From CBDCLY01 sp965218715 (GTDB lineage Bacteria; Bacteroidota; Bacteroidia; Flavobacteriales_E; Vicingaceae): 56,389 bases of DNA. Each line of letters starts with the position of its first letter. Position 1 is the first letter of the stretch. The DNA lies in NCBI GenBank assembly GCA_965218715.1, contig CBDCLY010000013.1, positions 1-56,389 of the forward strand, written 5' to 3'. This document shows, one piece after another, positions 16,777 through 25,297 of this stretch. Below the pieces are notes generated by a model. It was not told the DNA's origin and ran no database searches. It saw nothing but the letters and a program-made list of their open reading frames with translations. The translations under genes were made by a program, and so were the position numbers.

Positions 16777-17836
16777 CAATCCAATCAAATAAATCTTCCT
16801 CTTTTCCTCGTTTTACTCCTTCAAGGTAATTTTTTGCTTTGTTAGAAAATTCCCACCCTCTGAAATCACTCAATGGGTAATCTTTTCCCTCAATGGCAAT
16901 GTTTGAAAATGGAGCAATGGTTGCTGCAGTACCGATACCAAATGCTTCTTGAAGACTCCCACTCTCAATTGCACTTTTTACTTCGGAAACTGGAATTTTT
17001 CTTTCTTCGATAGAATAACCCCAATGGTTCGCCAACTGAATAATGCTATTTCTTGTAATTCCTGGAAGAATGGAATCGTTTTTTAAAGAAGGGGTTAGAA
17101 GTACATCATTAATTCTAAACATGATGTTCATTGTACCAGACTCTTCGATGTTTTTATGTTCACTAGCATCAGTCCAAACCAATTGGTGATAACCCGCCTC
17201 TTGCGCTAACTTCGCAGGAAATAGAGAAGCTGCATAATTGGCAGCTGCTTTTGCTGCGCCAATCCCACCCTGACAAGCTCTACTATATTCAGTTTCAACT
17301 TTAACCTTTACAGCACCCGAGTAATAATTAGCAGTTGGTGAGGTGATGATCATGAATTGATATTTAGCACTTGGTTTAACACCAAGAAACGCCTCATTGG
17401 CAACCATAAACGGACGGATGTATAATGAATTGCCATCTTCATTTGGAATCCATTGTTGGTCTAGTTTTACCAATTCTTTAATGCCTTCAATGAATAAATA
17501 TTCTGGCACTTCAGTCATGCACATTCTTCTCGCAGAGACATTGAATCTTTTCCAATTTTCATAGGGCCGAAACAATAGTATTTCACCCGATGGAGAACGA
17601 TGAGCTTTTAGCCCCTCAAATATGGCTTGACCATAATGAAAAACACAGGAAGCTGGAGAAAAAGCAATGGGTTGAAATGCCTGAATTGCAGCAGTATCCC
17701 ATTTTCCATTTTCACATTCTGCTAAAAGCATATGATCAGAAAAAACCCTTCCGAAACTTAAATCCTTAAAATCTACACTCCCAATTCTGCTAGATTCTAT
17801 GTGATTTATAACAATTTTTTCTTCCTGCTTTTCCAT
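16766..17836 (-). CDS. ilvE: Branched-chain amino acid aminotransferase
   Basis: A 356-residue fold-type IV PLP enzyme that makes Leu, Ile and Val from their keto acids. The blocks FHYGQAIFEGLKA, YIRPFM and GAAKAAANYAAS (holding the PLP lysine) are clear, as is NIMFRIND further on. Length fits the BCAT group II found in bacteria and eukaryotes. It is probably transcribed alone: 78 nt separate it from the nitroreductase upstream. Confidence 0.94.
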   Translation of the reverse strand: MEKQEEKIVINHIESSRIGSVDFKDLSFGRVFSDHMLLAECENGKWDTAAIQAFQPIAFSPASCVFHYGQAIFEGLKAHRSPSGEILLFRPYENWKRFNVSARRMCMTEVPEYLFIEGIKELVKLDQQWIPNEDGNSLYIRPFMVANEAFLGVKPSAKYQFMIITSPTANYYSGAVKVKVETEYSRACQGGIGAAKAAANYAASLFPAKLAQEAGYHQLVWTDASEHKNIEESGTMNIMFRINDVLLTPSLKNDSILPGITRNSIIQLANHWGYSIEERKIPVSEVKSAIESGSLQEAFGIGTAATIAPFSNIAIEGKDYPLSDFRGWEFSNKAKNYLEGVKRGKEEDLFDWIVKV

Positions 17837-17914
17837 TCTCCTTTGTTTATTGCGAATTTACTCAATAATGAATAATGCAAAAAAAAATATCCAATTTCAA
17901 TAAAATAAATGAAA

Positions 17915-18481
17915 TTATTTAAGCGATTGCCCGAATTGCTCAGTAAATAAAAAACTTTCCAATGGGTTTCTTTTAGACCTCTTTAATTCAGCATCCTTTA
18001 GCTTTTCAGGCAATTCATCTGGGCTCGCTTTTTCGCCTATTGCTATAGCAACCATGGCCGTAAACTCATCTGGAATTTTAAAATTTTGTCTCGCTAAATC
18101 AGCATCGAAACCTGCCATTTGATGCACATAAAAACCTTCTTCGCGTGCCTTCATGCTTAGAAAAGCTGTGGCAGCCCCAAGGTCGTATTTTGAATGAGCA
18201 TTTTGTTTCCCGTTTCTTTGGTACTCATCACTTGAAATACCTATTGCTAAAATGGAAGCATTTTGCGCCCATAAACGGTTTGCTTCAACCAATACATCAC
18301 AAATTAATTGATGGGTTGAATCATTGTTAAATCCTACTATAAACCTCCAAGGTTGTTCATTGAATGCACTTGGCGCTCTTGAGCCTGCTTCAAAAAGCTT
18401 TTGGACCTGCTCCATTGAAACTTTATTCCCTGAAAATGATCTTGGGCTCCATCTTTCTTCTAAAAAGTCATTTATTTCCAT
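17915..18481 (-). CDS. Nitroreductase-family flavoprotein
   Basis: A 188-residue FMN enzyme of the nitroreductase family, with RWSPRSF at the N-terminus and the FMN-binding pattern RAPSAFNEQPWRFIV. It likely reduces quinones or nitroaromatics with NAD(P)H. The ATG directly follows the stop of the MarR gene (TAAATG), so both are one transcript and the enzyme is probably controlled by that regulator. Confidence 0.88.
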   Translation of the reverse strand: MEINDFLEERWSPRSFSGNKVSMEQVQKLFEAGSRAPSAFNEQPWRFIVGFNNDSTHQLICDVLVEANRLWAQNASILAIGISSDEYQRNGKQNAHSKYDLGAATAFLSMKAREEGFYVHQMAGFDADLARQNFKIPDEFTAMVAIAIGEKASPDELPEKLKDAELKRSKRNPLESFLFTEQFGQSLK

Positions 18482-18931
18482 TTATCCTCTTAATTTATCT
18501 AATAAGTTATTTAATTTTTTTGCTTCTTCTAGGCTTAGGTTTTGAAAGTCTTCAAATAAATCATCATCCAATTGCTCAATCTGATCGATAATTCTTATTC
18601 CTTTATTACTGATAATGACGTCTAATTGTCTTCTGTCTTTTGGGCAGGTTGTTCTCTCTATGTATGACTTGCTAACTAATTTGTCCAGTAACCGAGAAAC
18701 ATTTGACATTTTGTCGATCATTCTTTCTGTTATAGAATTTACGCTCATTGCCTTACCATTTTGGCCACGTAGAATTCTTAACACATTGTACTGTGGAGAA
18801 GTCAATCCAAATGGTTTAAGATGCCTGCTAATTCTTTCACCCACCCATTTACCAGTAAACAATTGATTAATTACCAATTTTTGATATTCGCTTTTAAACT
18901 TTTCCTGCCGAATTTCTTCTTCAATTCTCAT
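18482..18931 (-). CDS. MarR-family transcriptional regulator
   Basis: I place the start at MRIEEEIRQ (149 residues, the normal MarR size); the frame is open 44 codons further upstream but would run through the candidate operator. The winged helix is seen in LTSPQYNVLRIL, SVNSITERM and the wing CPKDRRQLDV. Cys in the wing could be redox-active, but this is only a possibility. It forms an operon with the nitroreductase, a common arrangement in which the regulator represses both until an aromatic or oxidant binds. Confidence 0.9.
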   Translation of the reverse strand: MRIEEEIRQEKFKSEYQKLVINQLFTGKWVGERISRHLKPFGLTSPQYNVLRILRGQNGKAMSVNSITERMIDKMSNVSRLLDKLVSKSYIERTTCPKDRRQLDVIISNKGIRIIDQIEQLDDDLFEDFQNLSLEEAKKLNNLLDKLRG

Positions 18932-18945
18932 CTTAAGCTTTTCCA

Positions 18946-18964
18946 CAAATATATGTATATACAT
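18946..18964 (-). promoter_or_regulatory. -7 element and perfect palindrome at the MarR promoter
   Basis: On the minus strand TATATTTG (18946-18953) matches TAnnTTTG and is 14 nt from the MarR start. Directly upstream and sharing one base is the perfect 12-bp palindrome ATGTATATACAT (18953-18964). Its place between the -33 and -7 positions fits an autoregulatory MarR operator. Confidence 0.6.
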
Positions 18965-19087
18965 CAAATTTTTATACACTAAATCATTTGTCAAAAAACC
19001 AATAAAATAGTATTGAGGATTAAAAGATGAAAAAGTGAAAATCTGTAAAACCCTAAAGTTCAAATAGCGTATTCTATTTTATTGAAA

Positions 19088-19109
19088 AAGTCTTGGCACA
19101 AGACTTGCC
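19088..19109 (+). promoter_or_regulatory. Sigma54-like -24/-12 element within an 8-bp inverted repeat
   Basis: TTGGCAC-N5-TTGC (19093-19108) matches the RpoN consensus, with GG and GC 10 nt apart. The same bases form the perfect inverted repeat AAGTCTTG-gca-CAAGACTT (19088-19106). The ATG of the Spy-like gene is 22 nt after the GC, leaving an 11-nt leader if transcription starts 12 nt downstream. It could equally be a repressor site. Confidence 0.5.
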
Positions 19110-19130
19110 TAAAAGAAAAAAACAAAAATT

Positions 19131-19541
19131 ATGAAAAAGTTACTATTCTCTCTTATCATCTTAACTAGTCTAAGTATTAATGCTCAAAATGCCAATGAAA
19201 AATTTAAGGATCAATTTGAAAAGATTAAATCAGAATTAAACCTTTCAGAGGAACAAGAAGCAAAGTTGATGGTTCTTTTTAAAGAACGAGCAGCTATAAT
19301 TCAGAAAAAGAAAAATGCTTCAAACGAGCTAATGTCACAGGCAGCGGAAAAAGAAGAAAAAATGAAACGAATGAAAGAAAGGCATGAAGAGAGCAAAGTC
19401 TTCAAGGGAAAAATTGCCGAGATACTTAATGAAGATCAACAGAAGAAAATGATGGAACTCATTCCGGAACGAAAATCAAAGATGGAAGAGGAGAGAAAGC
19501 ACAAAATTCAACACGAGAAGAAAATAAAACATTCACATTAA
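19131..19541 (+). CDS. Spy/CpxP-like periplasmic helical protein
   Basis: A 136-residue protein: signal peptide of about 19 residues (INA-QN), then a long, charged, helical region with a LSEEQEAKL stretch and a second LNEDQQKKM stretch, the paired LTxxQ-like motifs of the Spy/CpxP group. The tail is rich in Lys, Glu and His (HKIQHEKKIKHSH), which may bind metal. Spy-type proteins are periplasmic chaperones or stress sensors; the role here is inferred. It has its own promoter candidate and terminator. Confidence 0.7.
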   Translation: MKKLLFSLIILTSLSINAQNANEKFKDQFEKIKSELNLSEEQEAKLMVLFKERAAIIQKKKNASNELMSQAAEKEEKMKRMKERHEESKVFKGKIAEILNEDQQKKMMELIPERKSKMEEERKHKIQHEKKIKHSH

Positions 19542-19544
19542 CAG

Positions 19545-19568
19545 AAAAGGAACCAATTGGTTCCTTTT
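19545..19568 (+). terminator. Rho-independent terminator of the Spy-like gene
   Basis: AAAAGGAACC (19545-19554) pairs perfectly with GGTTCCTTTT (19559-19568) around AATT, followed by more T. It lies 3 nt after the stop codon. Confidence 0.85.
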
Positions 19569-19617
19569 TTATTTACCAGCTATTTCAATCATTTTTAAAA
19601 AATGTGATATTTGCGGA

Positions 19618-20289
19618 ATGAAGCAAATGCTTGTATTGGTATTTTTTGGATTTATTTTTATTAGCTCAAGCTCATTCACAAGGGACGAACATAAGTTCAG
19701 CTCAATTTATCAAGACCTAAAAGGCGATAACAAGCCTGCTTTTGATCTATTTGAAAAAGCGTATTTAGGATACATCGACTTAAAATTAAGTGGCCAAATA
19801 AGTGAAACTAAGCACATTTTAAGCTTAGTTGATTTTAGGCTTCATGCCAATGAAAAGCGACTTTGGGTGATTGATTTGAATAGCAAGGTTATCCTTTTTA
19901 ACACTTTAGTTGCTCATGGTGAGAATTCTGGAAAAGAATATGCAATCGATTTTTCTAATGTTGAAAATTCTCATCAAAGCAGCCTTGGATTTTACGTTAC
20001 CCAAGAAACTTATATTGGCAAAAATGGGCTTTCATTAAGACTAAAAGGATTGGAAAACGGCTTCAACTCAAATGCTAGGGAGCGGTTTGTTGTCATCCAT
20101 GGGGCAGATTATGCAACCAGTCAATACATAGAAAAGAACGGGCTTTTAGGAACCAGTGAAGGTTGTCCGGCAATCCCTATGGGATTGCACAAAAAAGTAA
20201 TAGAAGTAACCAAAGGCGGAACATGTTTATTCATGTATTTTCCGGACTCTCGTTACTTAGAAAATTCCAGTTATATCTTAAGCTTTTAG
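19618..20289 (+). CDS. Murein L,D-transpeptidase catalytic-domain protein (YkuD_2 type)
   Basis: A 223-residue protein with a hydrophobic signal sequence (first 20 residues). The catalytic domain shows VIHGADYA followed by SEGCPAIP, i.e. the conserved His and the SxGC cysteine of L,D-transpeptidases of the YkuD_2 type. The family crosslinks peptidoglycan or attaches proteins to it; the exact reaction of this subgroup is not established. The 3' end overlaps the phosphohexomutase gene by 4 nt, convergent. Confidence 0.85.
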   Translation: MKQMLVLVFFGFIFISSSSFTRDEHKFSSIYQDLKGDNKPAFDLFEKAYLGYIDLKLSGQISETKHILSLVDFRLHANEKRLWVIDLNSKVILFNTLVAHGENSGKEYAIDFSNVENSHQSSLGFYVTQETYIGKNGLSLRLKGLENGFNSNARERFVVIHGADYATSQYIEKNGLLGTSEGCPAIPMGLHKKVIEVTKGGTCLFMYFPDSRYLENSSYILSF

Positions 20290-21695
20290 GCTCCCATTTC
20301 TTGATGAACTGCCTTTAAGATTTCAAATGCTCCTTCTGTAGTTGAAGACTCTGCATAAGTTCTAAGAACAGGTTCAGTTCCAGACGGTCTTATCATTACC
20401 CATTCATCATTAGCAAAAAAGTATTTGAAGCCATCTATTGTTGCAACATTCTCAACATTGTATTTCCCAAAGCTTTTGAACTTACCTGCTTTACAAGCGT
20501 CCATAATCTGATTTTTTTTCTCTTCAGTAAGATGCAAGTCGATGCGTTCAAATTTAAAAGAACCAATCATTTGATAAACATCATCAATCAGTTGTTCTAG
20601 GCTTTTCCCAGATTTAACCATGTATTCCCAGATGGTTAATCCCATCCAAATTCCATCTCTTTCTGGAATGTGTCCTTTTATTGCTATTCCACCAGATTCT
20701 TCCCCACCTAAAAGAACGTCTTCCTTAACCATGTATCCTGCAACATGCTTAAATCCAATTTTTACAACTTCTATGTCTAGGCCTAACATTTTGCACAACT
20801 TATTTACCTTGGGAGAAACTGAAAAGGCGGTAATCACCTTGCCGGTATATTTCTTCTCTTCCGTTAGGTATTTAATCAAAAGTAAAATGATGTGGTGAGA
20901 ATCTACAAATTCTCCTTTACTATTGTATAAGCCTATTCTATCAGCATCTCCATCAACAGCTAATCCGCAATTAATTTCTCCTTCAGAAAGACGGATAAGG
21001 TCAGAAAAGGCCTGCAAATTTCTATGGATAGGCTCTGGAGCTTGTCCATCAAATCCTGGATTGTATTCGGCATGTAAATAATCTATTTCTGGAAGCAATC
21101 TTCTCATCACATCTTGTCCTGCACCATACATGGCATCAAAAGCAAAATTCATAGAGGAGTTTCTGATGGCCTCCATATCGAAATTAGCTTCAACATGTTT
21201 TAAGTACATGCCTTCTAAATCAACCCACTTTAATTGGCCTGAACTTATTGCCTCTTCCAAATTGATTCCTTTTAAATCAATTGCATTGCTATCAGGAATT
21301 AAATCTTCTACTTCTTGAACTTCTGCAGGCAATAAGGGACCTCCGAAATGCCCTTTCAGTTTAAATCCATTATAGGAAGGTGGATTATGTGATGCAGTAA
21401 TAACAACTCCTAAAGATGCCTCTAATTGAAGAGTACCTAGAGAAACCATGGGGGTTGAAACGAATCCTTTTGCAAGGTGCACTTCTATTCCTTCTTTTAT
21501 AAAAACTTTAGCGGCTGTTTCAGCAAATAGCTCTCCTGCAAAACGACAATCATGTCCTATGACCACTTTAGGATGATCAAAATTGGCCTTTAACCATGTG
21601 GCTGTACCCATTGCTACTCTAGCAACATTATCTACTGTGTAATCTTCAGCTATTATTGCTCTCCAACCGTCTGTACCAAACTTAATTTTTCCCAT
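20286..21695 (-). CDS. Phosphoglucomutase/phosphomannomutase family protein
   Basis: A 469-residue alpha-D-phosphohexomutase. The opening IKFGTDGWRAIIAEDY, the phosphoserine loop ITASHNPPSYNG, the metal loop DGDADRIG, the sugar loop GGEESGG and the phosphate-binding RPSGTEP are all present. It interconverts sugar 1- and 6-phosphates for envelope polysaccharides; which sugar cannot be told. I choose the start MGKIKF as in homologues; an ATG 11 codons upstream at 21728 directly follows the mltG stop and could serve for coupling. Confidence 0.93.
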   Translation of the reverse strand: MGKIKFGTDGWRAIIAEDYTVDNVARVAMGTATWLKANFDHPKVVIGHDCRFAGELFAETAAKVFIKEGIEVHLAKGFVSTPMVSLGTLQLEASLGVVITASHNPPSYNGFKLKGHFGGPLLPAEVQEVEDLIPDSNAIDLKGINLEEAISSGQLKWVDLEGMYLKHVEANFDMEAIRNSSMNFAFDAMYGAGQDVMRRLLPEIDYLHAEYNPGFDGQAPEPIHRNLQAFSDLIRLSEGEINCGLAVDGDADRIGLYNSKGEFVDSHHIILLLIKYLTEEKKYTGKVITAFSVSPKVNKLCKMLGLDIEVVKIGFKHVAGYMVKEDVLLGGEESGGIAIKGHIPERDGIWMGLTIWEYMVKSGKSLEQLIDDVYQMIGSFKFERIDLHLTEEKKNQIMDACKAGKFKSFGKYNVENVATIDGFKYFFANDEWVMIRPSGTEPVLRTYAESSTTEGAFEILKAVHQEMGA

Positions 21696-21728
21696 AATTT
21701 CTTTTTTTCGGATGACAAAACTAGTCAT

Positions 21729-22775
21729 TTAATGCATTATTCCTTTTTTATTTAACTCTCTACGATAAGCCCGTGCAAAATGTTCATGTTGTCTTAATGA
21801 TTTTGAGAAATCATGATAACCAGAAAAGTCTGATTTGGCACACATGTATAGATAGGAATGCTTTTCTGCGTTTAAGACAGCATTAATTGCGCTTAAAGAA
21901 GGTAAATTTATTGGACCTGGGGGTAATCCACTATTTAGGTAAGTATTATATGGTGAGTTAATTTGCTTGTGGTTATTCAAGACCCTTCTAATGGAGAAAT
22001 CACCAATAGCAAAAACCAATGTAGGATCCGATTGTAATCGCATTCCTCGCCTTAATCGATTGAGGTATAAACCTGCCACTTTTGCCTGTTCACTTACATG
22101 AATCTCCTGCTCTGCCTGAACTATTGAAGCCAAAATGCTCACTTCCGATTGACTCAAACCAATAGAATTTGCTTTCATTTTTCTTTCATCAGTCCAATAC
22201 TTTTTAAACTCTAGAGCCATTCTCTGCAAAAACTGTTCAGCATTGGTATTCCAATAAAACTCATAGGTATTGGGCAGGAAGAGAGTCATGAAAGTTTGAT
22301 TATTAAAGCCGTACTTTCCAGCAACTTGAGGATCATTAAGCAATTGGATTAAATTCAAAGAATCTGCCTCAATTTGCTGAGCAACAATTCTGGCCAGATC
22401 TTCTTTTGTTCTTACTGTGTTAAAGGTTAATTGAACTGGGCTCTGCATTCCTGACCTAAAGAGATTGATTAGATCATTATTGCTCATGCCTTCTTTTAGT
22501 TGATATCTACCTGGTTTTGGTTCATAAAATTGCTTTCGATCGGCAACCCAATTCCATGAATTTGAATCCAAAATGATTTCATTAGCAACAAGACTTGAAA
22601 GCAAGTCAGGTCTATCCATTCCAGTCGAAATAAAGAAGTATTCTTCCTCATTTACCTTTACATTTGAGGAATAAATTTTCTCATAGTATTGAATAACAAT
22701 TATCACAGAAGCTAAGAATAGCCCAATGAATAAAAAAAGTCCTATTGAACGTCTTTTTTTCTTTGATTTTGGCAT
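21729..22775 (-). CDS. mltG: Endolytic murein transglycosylase MltG
   Basis: A 348-residue YceG-family protein with one N-terminal membrane anchor (about residues 13-33) and a periplasmic catalytic domain. It cuts nascent glycan strands. Family blocks are LPNTYEFYWNT, the ASIVQAEQE active-site region, NRLRRGMRLQSDPTLVFA, SPYNTYLNSGLPPGPI and YLYMCAKSDFSGYH. In many homologues the active-site region reads IVExE; here the first Glu is Gln and the second is kept. The start is the ATG at 22775; the frame extends to a TTG three codons upstream. Confidence 0.93.
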   Translation of the reverse strand: MPKSKKKRRSIGLFLFIGLFLASVIIVIQYYEKIYSSNVKVNEEEYFFISTGMDRPDLLSSLVANEIILDSNSWNWVADRKQFYEPKPGRYQLKEGMSNNDLINLFRSGMQSPVQLTFNTVRTKEDLARIVAQQIEADSLNLIQLLNDPQVAGKYGFNNQTFMTLFLPNTYEFYWNTNAEQFLQRMALEFKKYWTDERKMKANSIGLSQSEVSILASIVQAEQEIHVSEQAKVAGLYLNRLRRGMRLQSDPTLVFAIGDFSIRRVLNNHKQINSPYNTYLNSGLPPGPINLPSLSAINAVLNAEKHSYLYMCAKSDFSGYHDFSKSLRQHEHFARAYRRELNKKGIMH

Positions 22776-22793
22776 AGAAAACAAAAATAAGGA

Positions 22794-22822
22794 TTGAGCC
22801 TAATCGAATAGCATTACTTTTG
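22794..22822 (+). promoter_or_regulatory. Promoter of trmD
   Basis: TTG (22794-22796), an 18-nt spacer, then TACTTTTG (22815-22822), an exact TAnnTTTG -7 element 20 nt before the trmD ATG. Confidence 0.6.
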
Positions 22823-22842
22823 CCATAATATTATTTTGATCA

Positions 22843-23521
22843 ATGCGCATAGACATCATTTCTGTAGTTCCTGAATTATTAGATGGTCCTTTTTCCGCCA
22901 GTATCATGAAAAGAGCTCAAGAAAAGGGATTAGCTGAAGTAGTCGTTCATAATTTGAGAGATTATAGTTTGGACAAACAAAAATCTGTTGATGATTATGC
23001 GTTTGGAGGCGGAGCAGGAATGGTTTTGTCAATAGAACCTATTTATAGATGCATAGAGGCATTAAAATCTGAAAGAGATTATGATGAAGTTATTTATATG
23101 AGTCCTGATGGAGAATTGTTAGACCAATCAATGAACAATCAGCTTTCCTTGTCAAAAAACTTATTGATTCTTGCTGGACACTATAAAGGAGTGGATCATC
23201 GAATACGAGAAAACTTAATTACCAAAGAAATTTCAATTGGAGATTACGTTCTTTCCGGAGGAGAGCTTGCTGCAGCTGTTTTAAGTGATGGAATTATTCG
23301 ATTACTCCCAGGAGTATTAAATGATGAAACTTCTGCCCTTACCGATTCATTTCAGGATGGTTTATTGGCTCCTCCAGTTTATACAAGACCAGCAGTATAT
23401 AAGGGTTGGGAAGTACCAGAAATACTGCGATCTGGAAACCTTAAAGCCATCGATGATTGGCGCTTATCACGAAGCATTGAAAGAACAGCAGAATTAAGGC
23501 CAGAAAAAAGCAAAAAAATAA
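22843..23521 (+). CDS. trmD: tRNA (guanine-37-N1)-methyltransferase, with a probable one-base insertion near the 3' end
   Basis: SPOUT methyltransferase making m1G37 in tRNA. The blocks YAFGGGAGMV, LAGHYKGVDHRI and GDYVLSGGELAAAV (the knotted AdoMet site) are clear. As given, the frame runs on to 23610 (255 residues) with a hydrophobic tail unlike the family and crosses the rplS promoter and start. Removing one A from the seven-A run at 23512-23518 gives a TAA at 23519 and a 225-residue protein, the usual TrmD length. I therefore end the gene there. Confidence 0.92.
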
Positions 23522-23532
23522 TCAATTTTGCA

Positions 23533-23581
23533 TTTGTATTATTAAGAAATTCCCTTACTTTTGCTCTCCGCTTTTTGGCGG
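23533..23581 (+). promoter_or_regulatory. Promoter and leader hairpin of rplS
   Basis: TTTG (23533-23536), 19 nt, TACTTTTG (23556-23563): an exact match to both halves of the Bacteroidota promoter. The leader then forms a small hairpin CCGC (23568-23571) with GCGG (23578-23581), 16 nt before the ATG, a possible site for control of L19 translation. Confidence 0.7.
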
Positions 23582-23597
23582 ATCAAATATTAGAACC

Positions 23598-23954
23598 ATG
23601 GACGCGATAAAATTTGTAGAACAAGACTTAAACACCACTCATGAATTACCTGAATTTTCAGCAGGAGATTCTGTTTCGGTTTCTTATAAGATTAAAGAAG
23701 GAAACAAAGAGAGAACTCAGGTGTTTCAAGGAACTGTTATTCAACGAAGAGGAGTTGGAGTTAATGAAACGTTTACAGTAAGAAAGGTTTCTGGTGGAGT
23801 TGGCGTTGAAAGAGTTTTCCCAATTGCATCTCCATTCATTGAAGCTATAAAGGTGAACAAAAGAGGTTCTGTTAGAAGAGCTAGAATATTCTATTTAAGA
23901 GAACGTACTGGTAAATCTGCTAGAATTAAAGAGAAATTATTTATCAAAAAATAA
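23598..23954 (+). CDS. rplS: 50S ribosomal protein L19
   Basis: A 118-residue protein at the interface of the two ribosomal subunits. FSAGDSVSVSYKIKEG, RTQVFQGTVIQRRG, ETFTVRKVSGGVGVERVFP and KVNKRGSVRRARIFYLRERTGKSARIKE are family blocks. The start MDAIKFVEQ is 16 nt from a leader hairpin. It follows trmD, as in many bacteria, but has its own promoter and terminator. Confidence 0.97.
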   Translation: MDAIKFVEQDLNTTHELPEFSAGDSVSVSYKIKEGNKERTQVFQGTVIQRRGVGVNETFTVRKVSGGVGVERVFPIASPFIEAIKVNKRGSVRRARIFYLRERTGKSARIKEKLFIKK

Positions 23955-23959
23955 AAAAA

Positions 23960-23988
23960 AAGCCCCGCAAATGCGGGGCTTTTTTTTT
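23960..23988 (+). terminator. Rho-independent terminator of rplS
   Basis: AGCCCCGC (23961-23968) and GCGGGGCT (23973-23980) with loop AAAT, followed by eight more T and preceded by an A run, so it can work on both strands. Confidence 0.95.
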
Positions 23989-24019
23989 GCACTACCTCAC
24001 TAGAGTATTTAGTACCATC

Positions 24020-25222
24020 CTACTTACTAAACGATTTGGCCACCAACCAAGCGGTTGTCCATGCCGATTGAAAATTAAACCCTCCTGTATAACCATCAAC
24101 ATTTATTACTTCTCCACAGAAGAATAAGTTGGAGACAATCTTACTTTCCATTTCTTTTTGAATTTATCTCATTAAAAGGAACCCCTCCACAGGTTACAAA
24201 TTCTTCTTTAAAGGTGGTCTTCCCATTGGCAACATATTGATCATTGCTAAGCACATTGGCTAATGCTGAAATATCCTGTTTTTTTAAATCTGCCCATCTT
24301 ATTTCATGGTCAATTTTTGATCGGTCCAAAAGATAATGCCATAATCTAACTGGAAAACCTGAAGGGAAATGTCCTTTTATCGATTTCGAACCCTGATTTT
24401 TTCGCGCATCGTCAACCCATTCCTGAGCATCAATTAACCAAGAAACTGAATAATTAAATTGATAATTTTTTTCATGCAAGAATTTTGCTGCTTTGGATGA
24501 TAATTTTAAAATGGCTGGACCACTCATTCCCCAATGCGTAAATAGCAATGGTCCTTCTTCCACAAACGCACTTTCATTAATTCTTACTTGTGCATTTACA
24601 CTTAGACCCATCAATTGATTACTTGGATGTTTTTTCAAATTAAAAGTGAATAAGGACGGTATCGGTGAAACAATTTGATGGCCTAAATCACTAATCATGT
24701 CATAATGTTTCTGCTTTTGATGCCCACCAATTGCCAGGACTAAATGCTCACAATTGATTTTTTGACCATCTTGCAAATCAAGTTCAAAATCCTTCTTTTT
24801 TGAGATTTTGGTAATTGCCGTCCCCGTCCAAATTTTTATACTTAATCTTTTAGTCTCTGAAAGGAAACAATCAATAATTGTTTGAGAAGAATTGGATGCC
24901 GGAAACACTCTATTATCATCCTCGATTTTTAAAGGGCACACCTACACTTTCAAACCACTCAAAAACATCACCACTTGAGAAATGATGAAACGGCCCTAAT
25001 AGCTCTTTGTTTCCTCGAGGATAGTATGCTGCCAATTCTTGAGGAATAAAATTGGCATTTGTTAAATTACAACGCCCTCCACCGCTGACTTTTACCTTTG
25101 GTCAATACCTGATTGGTTTTCTCCAATATTATAATTTCCAATTTAGGATTGAAGCGTGCAATGTTGATGGCTGCAAAAAATCCAGCAGCTCCTCCTCCAA
25201 CAATGATTACCTTTTCTTTCAT
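24020..25222 (-). CDS. HI0933/YhiN-family FAD flavoprotein, broken by three one-base insertions
   Basis: The N-terminus has the FAD dinucleotide motif IIVGGGAAGFFAAI. After a break the frame reads VSGGGRCNLTNANF, typical of the family. It then continues through GVPLKIEDDNRVFPASNSSQ, LAIGG and VTCGGVPFNEI to GYTGGFNFQSAWTT near the end. Three single-base insertions explain the breaks (near 25071 in an A run, near 24937 in a C run, near 24157 in an A run). Removing them leaves 1200 nt, 399 residues plus stop, a normal length. The family is a predicted NAD(P)/FAD oxidoreductase of unknown substrate. Confidence 0.85.
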
Positions 25223-25297
25223 GTTTAAGAATTCTTTTGGCTCACTCAAAATTAAGCCTTAGCTTTTGATATCTTTACCTGAAACAATGCAAGAAAA

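Noticed and set aside
22843..23610. TrmD with a hydrophobic 30-residue extension overlapping rplS
   Set aside because: The extension starts at a seven-A run, is unlike the family, and covers a consensus promoter. One extra A explains it.
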